Positions 55,793 to 64,000 of a DNA stretch of 64,000 bases are shown piece after piece (positions within the stretch are counted from its first letter, which is position 1; each line of letters starts with the position of its first letter). Origin of the DNA: Linum tenue (Eukaryota > Streptophyta > Magnoliopsida > Malpighiales > Linaceae); assembly GCA_946122785.1 (NCBI GenBank), contig CAMGYJ010000009.1, positions 23,781,633-23,845,632 on the forward strand. The letters run 5' to 3'. Below the pieces are notes generated by a model, which had not been told where the DNA came from, did not search any database, and worked only from the letters and a program-made list of their open reading frames with translations. The translations under genes were made by a program, and so were the position numbers.

Positions 55793-56640
55793 AAGGACCC
55801 CATCTTTGCAAGGACCCAGGTAAGGACCGCAGAGATCCGGATTACCCAGAAAGGAAGTGTAGTTAAAGTAGCTAAACTGACCAGTACCAGGGACTAAACC
55901 AGAGAGATTGTTGTAAGAGAAATCAACAGATGTTAAGCCCTGCATAGTGGAAATGGGTGGAGAATGCTACCGATGAGATTGTTTCTCGATACATTCAGTT
56001 AGTTCAAGATCCTGATCGCTGTAATCTCATTCGGAATTTCACCGGAGAGTTGGTTTCGACTCAGATCCACGAACGTCAGCAGCTTGCATTGACTGATCTC
56101 AGGTGTGATTGGCCCTGATAACTTGTTGTGGCTGAAATCCATCTTCGAAAGCTGCTGTAGCTTTCCGATATATGAAGGGATTGAACCCGTGAATTGATTC
56201 CCGTCGAGAAGCAACTTCTGAACACCAGAGAAGTTGCCGATAGTCGGAGGCAATGGCCCATAGAGCTCATTGTTGGAGAGACTGGTTTGGCCAAGATTCA
56301 TGGCTACAGCCTCGGTAGTAACGGGAAACTCTTCGGTCAATAGATTGTATTGAAGCTCCATTTGGGTAAGCTCCGATAACGCTTGAGGAATGTTTTCGGT
56401 GAAGTTATTCTCCCAGAGCTGCAACACCTCAAGCTGCGGCATCTCGCCGATGAACTCCGGAATGGCGCCATGGAGCTTGTTTCTGAAGAGATTGAGGAGA
56501 GTCAAGTTCTTGAGTTCAACGAAAGCAGGTGGAATCTCCCCTTGGAGCATGTTGTTGGACAAATCCATGGATTTCAAGCTCTTTAAGTTGCCCAGCTCCG
56601 ACGTCAGTGGTCCAGAATTGAAGATGATTGCTGGTTGCTG
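55793..56640 (-). pseudogene. BAM-like LRR receptor kinase fragment inside Pack-MULE
   Basis: The minus strand encodes plant-type LRRs: SLKSMDLSNNMLQGEIPP, NLTLLNLFRNKLHGAIP and LEVLQLWENNFTENIP, then after a junction MNLGQTSLSNNELYGPLPP, GVQKLLLDGNQFTG and LLTFVDLSRNQLSGEIPNE. A further segment (MQGLTSVDFSYNNLSG and TSFLGNPDLCGPYLGPC) follows after a stop and frame change near 55990. These match the late LRRs and the Cys-pair cap of BAM1/BAM2 (CLV1-related) receptors. About three repeats are missing after IPQALSE, and there is no transmembrane or kinase part. The fragment sits in antisense or unknown orientation to any MULE promoter. Confidence 0.85.
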
Positions 56641-56946
56641 GATCCAAAGAACGGGCAGCCATAGCGATTGGTGAATATGGTTGGGAAGGCTAGTGATTAA
56701 TTGTCTTGTATTAATTAATTAATTATTTATTTATTTTACTTTATTGTGAAAATGAGTTGGAAATGGTAGAAGATTAAAATTTATTTTATTTATTATTTTT
56801 TAATTGCCACGTCACTGAGTTAACAGTAAATTTTGAGGGTTGACTGCCACATCAGACAAATTTAACGGAGTTGGACGGAGAGTGACCAAACATGAACGTT
56901 TTTTGTAATCTCAATGACCAATCATGCAATTAACCCTTTGATTATC

Positions 56947-57803
56947 ATTCCTACTTTCCTACACTCCACTCCATATCCAATGCCTCGGGCCAGAAGGAGA
57001 TGGGCCGGCCCAAGATTAACATTACGCAGTCCGCTCACCAACTGGGCTTACTCTTGGGCCCATCCCTGACTAAATTCCGTGCCAATTGCCAGGCAAATTG
57101 AACCAAAGAAGAAGAAGAAGAAGCAATTGATTATGCAAGCAAGCACTCATGTCGCCATTTTTTCCGGTGTGTAGAAAGGAAATTTGCTGCCAGAAAACTA
57201 AAAAATTAAAGAATTGGAAAAGGGTTCGTGGGGATCCCCAAATCTATTGCTGTTCGATCCAGGGCCGTTTGTTGGAAAGAATTCTCCTCAGTAATAATAA
57301 AATATCAATCGAAGCTGCCAGTCACAGATTCTTCCTCAGTAGAAGCCCAGCAGTGGAATGGAGCCATCGACGACGATTATGGATCTACGATGGAGGAGCC
57401 TCCTGTTTGACTTTCGACGCGGCATCGGGAACTGCCCCATTAATTCAATTCAACAGTTTCTCAGAGTGGCTTTTTCCCTTCCCTCCAATATTCAATCTCC
57501 ATGGCCGCTGCCTGTTTCCTCTTCTTCCTCCTCGAATCCCGCTCACCCTCTTCTCCCTTTGCGTGCCATTCAAAAAGATCCATCCCTCGCATTCAACGCC
57601 AACTACTCGTCTCCCCGTGATCTCCATCGTGTCCCGCCACTGTCGGCTGCTTTATTCTTCTCCGTTTCCCTTCCAATTCACGGCACAATCGTTAACCTTA
57701 CTATTCTGAGATCGATTACAACCGGATGACTGAGGGTTTTAAGTTCCCTCTCTTCTGCCCACATCTCAATTTGTAGTTTCCAGGAGGTGGTGTAGTAATT
57801 GGC
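56947..57803. promoter_or_regulatory. promoter and 5' UTR region of the GONST gene
   Basis: Contains a GAA-rich run (57106-57124) and a long CT-rich plus-strand tract (57470-57780) typical of plant leaders. Open frames here lack family features. The MULE end lies only about 870 bp upstream of the ATG, so its right TIR may border the native promoter. Confidence 0.45.
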
Positions 57804-59919
57804 ATGTCTGATTTCAAGTTACAAGTGGTGGTTCCCAAGGATCACGATGAAGAATCAGGACTCATTACCAGCAGCTCCGTCGGCGCCGGAGAACTGACTC
57901 CGGCCAAGGATGCTACGGGTGTGGGTTTCTCCACGAACCCAGAGCGTAGAGCGGTTGGTGACAGGTGAGCCCGAGTTCAAGACTATCTGTTGACTGTTGC
58001 TGCTGGTCTAGTAGATATGCTTCACCATTGTCTTTTCTTGCTGGAATTGGGATATGGTGTAAATGTCTCTCCTTTTGGTCTTCAGGCTCTTCAGAGGGAG
58101 CCACAACAGTGCTCCAGTTGACGGGGATGAAACACGGGACCATAGACCGGGGAGAAGATCGGGTCCTCTTGTATCTGGAGCTGCATACTGCGTTTCTTCT
58201 TGCAGCATGATATTGCTGAATAAGGTTGTTCTATCAACCTACAATTTCAATGCAGGGACTTCTTTGATGCTCTATCAGGTACATTACTCGTTCCAGACTT
58301 TTCAACCTTGTCCAGTTTGTTCACGTTGTGAACCGTGCAAATACTTCCCTTAAACCCATTTTCTGTTGTAAATTGTTGAGATGAACATGAAGTAAAGCTT
58401 CTGTATATAGTAGTAAAATGCTTTTGCCTGTTATGTTGGTGCAGAATTTCATATGTTGTCTGGTTGTTGCTATCCTGGGTCTGTCTGGAGCTGTTTCGGT
58501 TGAAAAACTCAACTGGAAGCTAGTGAAGCTCTGGATTCCAGTCAACATAATCTTTGTGGGCATGCTTGTTTCTGGCATGTACAGGTATGTATGCATAAAC
58601 TAGAATCTCAACAAATCATCAATTGAGTTATTGAGACAATTTTCACTGTGTTCTGGAGATCTAATTAGGCCTGCTTCTGCCCCTTTTCAGCCTTAAATAC
58701 ATAAATGTTGCAATGGTCACAATTTTGAAGAATATGACAAACATCTTAACGGCACTTGGAGAACTATACATTTTCCGGAAACATCAGAATCAGAAAGTGT
58801 GGACGGCCATGTTCTTGATGGTATGCATATTTGTTTACTTATTTATAAATCTGTAGCAACTTCTTAGTTTGCTGAGTGGTACTTTCAGAACACTTTGATC
58901 TTGCACTTGCTTAACCATTCCAATCGTGGAGTAGTTTTTGTTCTGCTTTTATCCTGCTTTTGGTTTCATGAATGATTCTATCGTCCCCTTCCTGTTTCTT
59001 CTTCAACTCTGGAACTTTCTTCTGCAGATCATCTCAGCTGTTAGTGGTGGCATTACAGATCTCTCCTTCGATGCAACTGGTTACGCATGGCAAACTGCAA
59101 ATTGCATCTTAACTGCAAGCTACTCGGTATGTAGTTTAAGATGGGCTAAGAAGAAAACAGAAAAGAAAGAACTAGTGAATTGAATTATGTAGCTTTTGGC
59201 AGTTATTGGATTGTGCTTCTTGGAGTTAACTACAGATAATGCCAACTAAACATTCAATAAATCTATGTGCTCTCTCGCAGCTCACTCTGCGACGGGTGAT
59301 GGACAAAGCAAAGCAGACCACGAAAACTGGCACTCTAAATGAGATCTCAATGGTGTTACTCAACAATCTCTTGTCTCTACCCTTCGGCATCTTGTTGATT
59401 TTGTTGGCTGGCGAATGGAGATATGTAATCACCACGTAAGCAAGCAATTGTCACAACACCACAAGTCAAATTCGTTCTTCTTCATGGCATGCCTTATAGC
59501 TAGCTAGCAAGATTTTCACAAAAAATGCTTCTACCTATGTCTGCAGGGATGTGATTGAGTTACCAGGTTTCTGGATCGTGGCAACAGCCAGTGGATTGCT
59601 AGGTCTTGCAATTAGCTTCACCTCAATGTGGTTCTTACATCAAACAGGCCCTACCACATACAGGTACCACTAGTCCTCAAAGCTTTACGTTGTTCGCTTC
59701 TGTATCTCTTAAGTTAAATTTCCATACCACCACCTTCACGGTTTTCTGATCACTGTCGGGGTTTCCTTTATGAGCAGCCTAGTTGGTTCCCTGAACAAGA
59801 TTCCTATATCTGTTGTGGGTCTGGTGATGTTCAAGGTCCCTATCAGTATGCCAAATCTATTCAGCATTCTATTCGGATTGTTTGCCGGGACATTCTTCGC
59901 GAGGGCCAAAATGTCCTGA
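57804..59919 (+). CDS. GONST1/2-type Golgi GDP-sugar transporter, eight exons
   Basis: Exons 57804-57964, 58086-58278, 58445-58584, 58691-58820, 59028-59126, 59281-59435, 59547-59663 and 59778-59919. GT-AG borders and phases close to 378 residues. Residues 1-85 form a hydrophilic cytosolic tail (MSDFKLQVVVPKDHDEESG). The rest is multi-spanning and follows the GONST pattern: SGAAYCVSSCSMILLNKVV, STYNFNAGTSLMLYQNF, LWIPVNIIFVGMLVSGMYS, YINVAMVTILKNMTN, MIISAVSGGITDLSF, LGLAISFTSMWFLHQTG, and YSLVGSLNKIPISVVG, whose GSLNK matches the GXLNK GDP-sugar-binding motif. It ends FARAKMS without a clear ER-export tail. Likely role: GDP-mannose (or GDP-fucose/glucose) import into Golgi, in GMP antiport, for glycosphingolipid or wall glycosylation. 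Length is nearer to GONST2 than GONST1; I cannot separate them. Confidence 0.92.
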
Positions 59920-61439
59920 ACACCAATATCAGGCTACAAAAGAGGAGGAGAACAGGAGGAACAAAGAAGCACTGAAGGATTACCATTCTGATATGTACTG
60001 GTACGGCAAGTAAACACATCTGGTGTGTTCCTTTTCGCAATGATCGACGGGCTTTTGTGAGTTGAAAAGTGTAACACGCGGTTAGGAACCTGCGCTGGTC
60101 TTGAAGTTGAAGCAAGCAGCCAATGATTCCATATTGTTATGATGGAGTGAACCGATGCTTCTTACGTTTAATTTACATGAGACACGGCATTTGTTTTTGG
60201 TCTCTGCCGTAAGTTTTGCTGTTCTTCAGGAGCAATTGAGTGACTGACTAAAGTGAATATGAGATCTGATCATCGGCTTAGGGGCCTAATTTTGGCATGT
60301 AACTACGGATTTCGACTCTTGGATTCATTTTTGAAAACGAAGTAGTAGCAAGGCTGAAGTAATTGAGTCGGACAAGTAACGAGTTTGAGGTTTAATGGTC
60401 TAATTGGGGTCCGGTTGGTTTGAGCCGTTTTAGACGTTTTCTAAATATATATATAAATAATGTAGTAATTAAAGATTTAATCCCTGAAATGAAATTTATC
60501 TTACATGTATATATTAAAAACTTATTTTTCACAAAATAAATCTATCTAACCTCCATGACCCACCCATCATCTCCCTTCCTTCGTTCCTCTTCCTCTCTTC
60601 CCCCTCTCTTCTTCTCCCTCTTTAGGGGTCGGACTGGGGGGCTTTCTGGAGATCGTTTTGAAGCCCTACTTAGGTTGGACCGGATCCAACCGGGGATAAA
60701 ACAAATATTACTCCATCAGTGCCTCCTCTTTCCCACTCCTTTGCATGTCTGCTCTCGGCCTCTCGCCAGTCTCCTCCTAGAAGATGACACCACTTCATGG
60801 TCAATTACCATATGACGTTTATTTCTACACTTTGGTGCAACTTATTACAAGTTAGTTTAAGACATGCTTTGGTGCATGAAATTGTACCGGAGGTTGTACC
60901 GAAAAAGTGAACAATAGCATATTTTATGACAATCGTGGTTTAAACATAGTTAAATTTTTAGTAAAGTGAAATACTGCCTACCAATTCAATCTTTAGTATT
61001 AGTATTTTGTGACTGAACCACCGATACGATTTCATGGACCATATAGTTCTTACCTCTGTTCAGCAAGTGAGAAGGGAGGGGAAGAAAAGTAGTAGGGAGA
61101 ATTAGACATATTGAGAGAGGGAGGGGAAGAAAAGTAGTAGGGAGAATTAGACATATTGAGAGGAGAAAATGAGGCGAGGAAAATTAAAAAAAATGGACCC
61201 ATTAATTTTTCTCTCAACATTTTCCATCAGATTGGAGAGAAAGGGAAGGAAAAGAAAAGAGGGAAAGTTGGAAAAAGAGAAATTGATTAATATTTTTTTA
61301 TCCTTTTTATCAACTAGTGTATTTTTTTATAAAAAATAATTTTGTATTGATTAAAATAAAGAAAGGGCTTTTCTATCACGAAAGAAAATCAAAATAAAGA
61401 TATGTAGTCGGAATACAAAGAAAGGGTTTTTCTAGCCAC
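59920..61439. other. intergenic, 3' UTR of GONST gene and AT-rich DNA
   Basis: The first 200-300 bp are presumably 3' UTR. Beyond that no gene or mobile element is recognised except the 45-bp tandem duplication listed separately. Confidence 0.5.
61074..61163. repeat. 45-bp tandem duplication
   Basis: GGGAGGGGAAGAAAAGTAGT starts at 61074 and 61119, and the whole 45-bp unit is duplicated without apparent change. Confidence 0.9.
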
Positions 61440-61710
61440 CACATGAGCTGTTCTATTGCTATTCCGACCTACAAATCATACAATGTGACCATTTTTCCAG
61501 CAAACGACGATCTTCCTAAAGAATCGCTCCAAAGAGATTATCTTGCTTATCGGGTTGGTTGACCTTATCAATGACCACATCCGCGTCCCCTTCAAACCGG
61601 ACTTGCAAGATATCACAATCTAGACACCATTGGATGGCCTCATGAAGGACTAATAGTTCCACTACTGATGGATTATCAATATAATCAATACAGACTCCCC
61701 TGATTCAAGA
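61440..61710 (-). mobile_element. LINE RNase H-like remnant
   Basis: The minus strand reads VELLVLHEAIQWCLDCDILQ, VRFEGDADVVIDKVNQPDKQ and, with a break, EKWSHCMICRSE. This pattern fits the RVT_3/RNase H-like domain of plant LINEs. Only this domain is visible. Confidence 0.65.
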
Positions 61711-61961
61711 CAATCAAACCACTCTGATCCTTTATAATCAATACCTCCATTGAGTGCGGTTCATTCCTTGTTCCACCATATCACATGCAAATAACCGAGC
61801 CGGAGATTAAGCGGCCGCACTCTCAATTTGGGGGCACCCGTGCATTTCTCAACTAGTGTGTTGTTAATTAAAATAAAAATACGATTTATCATCATAATGG
61901 GCGGATTAAGGTTTTTAAACAAATAAAATATAACTAATTAATAATTTGTTATGTCCATGGC

Positions 61962-63725
61962 AACAAATAAAATGTAGCCTAGTTGGTTACAATGCTCTTT
62001 ATTCATTTAAGAACAAATTCATTTAGTGTAATTGGTTATGATTGTTGTCTTTGTTTGAAGAGAACTGGGTTCAAATCTTGGTATTGATATTTGTCATATG
62101 GCCCGCTTTTGGTGGGGAGGGACTAAGAATAGACGCCGTATCAAATGGATCTCGTGGCGTCTGTAGAAGTAAATTTGATGGTGGATTGGGTTTTTGTCGG
62201 TTGAAGCTAGTTAATCAAGCATTACTGGCTAAGATTGGCTGGCGGATTATGTCTGAGCCAGATTCCCTATTAGCTAGGGTCTTAAAGGGGAAGTACTTCC
62301 CTGATTGCTCATTCTTAGAGGCGCGGGCTCGCTCTAGGCCTTCATGGGGTTGGAGGGGCATCCTGCGCGGCTGGGAATTACTACGACAAGGGTTGTGTTA
62401 GCAAGTGGGTTCGGGTGAGTCTATTCGAATTGTTGAGGATAGATGGATCCCAACTCAAAGAGGGGAGTTGGCGCTGCGACATGGAGTCTTGCTCCAACCA
62501 GAGCAAACCGTGGATACCTTGCTTGCAGAAGAGAGAGGGTCTTGGTGTGAGCACTGCTTACAGTTCTGTTTCCCGTTAGAGGTAATATGTTCAATTCTTA
62601 AAGTTTCTTTACATAGAGAACCGTTGTCGGATCGTTTGGTGTGGCAGGATGATACGGTCGGTGAGTATTCTGTGAAGTCCGGCTATCACCTGGTTGTCCG
62701 TTTGTCTAGGGCCGCTGGGGGATGGAAGGATGAAGTGTCCTGGTTTGATGCTCCTTTTTGGGAAAAAGTTTAGAGCTTTCAGATACCGTAGAAACTGGAA
62801 TTCTTTGTATGGCAAGCACTGCGGCAAATCCTTCCCGCTCTGGAAGCTTTAGAGGAGAAAGGATGTCAGGTTCAGAACAGGTGCCCAGTTTGTTGGGAGC
62901 CGGTTGAGACTATGGAGCATTTGTTCCTTCACTGCAACGGTTGGACTTTGGCAGGGAGCGGGTTTGATGGCGGCCAAAGCGGGATTGTCGAAGAGTAACT
63001 TTGCCTTGTTTTTTCGTCGGTTAATAAAGAGTGATGATTCTCCTATTCGTGCAATGCAGGTGGTGGCTCTCTTTTGGCGGATATGGAAGTCGCGAAACTG
63101 GGCAGCGTTTGAGCATTGCAATATATTTTTGTCGCATTGCTTCGGCAGTATCGTCTCTAGCTGCAGGAGTGGGGGGATTGTAAATCAGGACATGGTAGTT
63201 CCAAGGAGATTCATCCTGTTGTCGGGCCGTCTGTCTTGCTTGCAGGGGTTGTCAAGTGTTATGTGGATGGGGCGATTGCTGCTGGGTCGCATGGGGAAGG
63301 GGGGTAGTAGTGCAGCATGGTTCAGGATCGATTACTCTTGTGCATGTATATGCAGGACCGGTGGATCCCTTTCTGGTGGAGTTGGTGGCATTTCGGGACG
63401 CTATTCGTTGGTGCTCTTTAAAGGGTTTTGAGGTGGTTCTAATTGTGGGAGATGTTGCTAACGTTATTGAAAAGATTAGGGACGGGACTGTGTGCTAGAT
63501 GCTCGAAGAGGGATCATTCTGTAGGACGTTGGGGTTTGGAGACATAAGTATAGTGAGTTCAAAATCCAGTTTATAGGTAGGTAGAACATTTGGTGGCTAG
63601 AAAAATCCTTTCTTTGTTTCTTACTAGTGTGGTGGGTTTTGATTTCGCCTCTTGGTTGAGGTCTGAATAGTAAACTGTATATCACTTTTCTTGGTAATGC
63701 AAGTGATCTTTTGGAAAAATAAAAA
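61962..63725 (+). mobile_element. 5'-truncated LINE with 16-bp TSD and tRNA-like head
   Basis: TTGTTATGTCCATGGC flanks the unit at 61946-61961 and 63726-63741, and an A-rich tail (GGAAAAATAAAAA) ends it: classic target-primed insertion. Inside, the plus strand shows RT C-terminal sequence (LVNQALLAKIGWRIMSEPDS), VGSGESIRIVEDRWIPTQRG, the zinc-binding region (CPVCWEPVETMEHLFLHCNG, frameshifted) and an RNase H part (LVELVAFRDAIRWCSLKGFE). Frames break at about 62402, 62772, 62995 and 63240. The first ~110 bp resemble a tRNA-type pol III promoter. Confidence 0.82.
62024..62077 (+). promoter_or_regulatory. tRNA-like A and B boxes at the LINE head
   Basis: TAGTGTAATTGG (62024-62035) fits the A-box pattern and GGTTCAAATC (62068-62077) fits the B box, 32 nt apart, as in tRNA-derived SINE heads. 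A further A-box-like TAGCCTAGTTGG lies at 61975. Cloverleaf folding looks poor, so this is not called a functional tRNA. Confidence 0.5.
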
Positions 63726-63794
63726 TTGTTATGTCCATGGCTTGTCTCCTTCTCCGCCCGTCCTTCGAGGTGCTGCTTCAAATTTTTTGTTAGG

Positions 63795-64000
63795 GTAAAT
63801 TGCAGGTTTCGTCACTGAGTTTACTAAAAAAAGTTCATGTTTGGTCACTTAAAATATTTAATTCCATTCGTGATAACTAAAATTAGTTGAATCGTTCTAA
63901 TTTAGTCACTCTCCGTCCAATTTTATTATCTTTGTCCTAAGTGGCGGTCAACTCTCATGGTTAACCGTTAAATGAGCGACGTGTCAATTAAAATAATAAT
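63795..64000 (+). repeat. left TIR of a second Pack-MULE-family element (runs off window)
   Basis: GGGTAAATTGCAGGTTTCGTCACTGAG and the later GTTCATGTTTGGTCACT and TTAGTCACTCTCCGTCC blocks match the TIRs at 40442 and 56936, in the left-end orientation. The other end would lie beyond 64000. Confidence 0.7.

Larger units (their letters stand above)
40442..56936. mobile_element. Pack-MULE enlarged to 16.5 kb by nested insertions
   Basis: Long inverted repeats (about 40442-40725 and 56730-56936) share TTTGGTCACT, CACTCTCCGTCCAACTCCG and TTAAATTTGTCTGATGTGG blocks. A perfect 10-bp TSD, TTTGATTATC, lies at 40432-40441 and 56937-56946, the Mutator size. Removing the gypsy element (40730-55777) leaves about 1.45 kb whose interior is a fragment of an LRR receptor kinase gene, which is a Pack-MULE. 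It has no transposase. Confidence 0.85.

Noticed and set aside
57149..57729. Overlapping ORFs upstream of the GONST gene as a separate gene
   Set aside because: No domain features; the CT-rich composition fits a promoter or 5' UTR. An upstream ORF role cannot be excluded.
62024..62077. Functional tRNA gene
   Set aside because: The boxes are present but no convincing cloverleaf or anticodon arm could be drawn.

Overview
This is a TE-saturated stretch of a flowering-plant nuclear genome. The evidence is spliced genes with GT-AG introns, plant-specific families (GONST nucleotide-sugar transporter, FAR1-type MULE transposase, BAM-type LRR receptor fragment), Ty1/copia and Ty3/gypsy elements primed by initiator tRNA-Met, and Helitrons, hATs, LINEs and MITEs. 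The gene set suggests a eudicot; I cannot name the species. No organellar or bacterial features and no CRISPR arrays were seen.

Layout. 1-1098: 3' end of a LINE. 1099-6585: decayed copia element, whose 5' LTR the LINE appears to interrupt. 7203-8173: non-autonomous hAT with a perfect 8-bp target-site duplication (TSD). 8514-19017: a 10.5-kb Mutator-like element (MULE) carrying an intact-looking eight-exon Ulp1-type SUMO-protease gene (+) and a convergent, broken FAR1/MULE transposase (-). 19662-22682: a Helitron on the minus strand that holds a near-identical 2.9-kb copy of that transposase region. 22938-26000: a TIR element with GC-rich arms, split by a smaller TIR element. 26786-31926: a young, full-length copia element with apparently identical LTRs. 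32404-33654: host C2H2 zinc-finger gene. 35188-37731: host F-box gene (-). 38030-39055: LINE fragment. 40442-56936: a four-level nest, in which a Pack-MULE holding a BAM-like LRR fragment contains a gypsy element, one LTR of the gypsy contains a Helitron, and the Helitron contains a hAT MITE. 57804-59919: host GONST-type GDP-sugar transporter. 61440-63725: LINE remnants, one with a 16-bp TSD and a tRNA-like head. 63795-64000: the end of another element that shares the Pack-MULE TIR.

Three conventional host genes are well supported: the C2H2 gene is a single exon, and the F-box and GONST genes each have eight exons whose phases close by hand. Most of the rest is mobile DNA. The most unusual unit is the Ulp1-bearing MULE: its protease gene keeps a complete frame and catalytic triad, its transposase has several lesions, and the introns of both genes are filled with a degenerate T/G-rich motif based on TGTGGTTTGCATTA. 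All gene models were spliced by eye and protein identities come from family recognition, without database searches.
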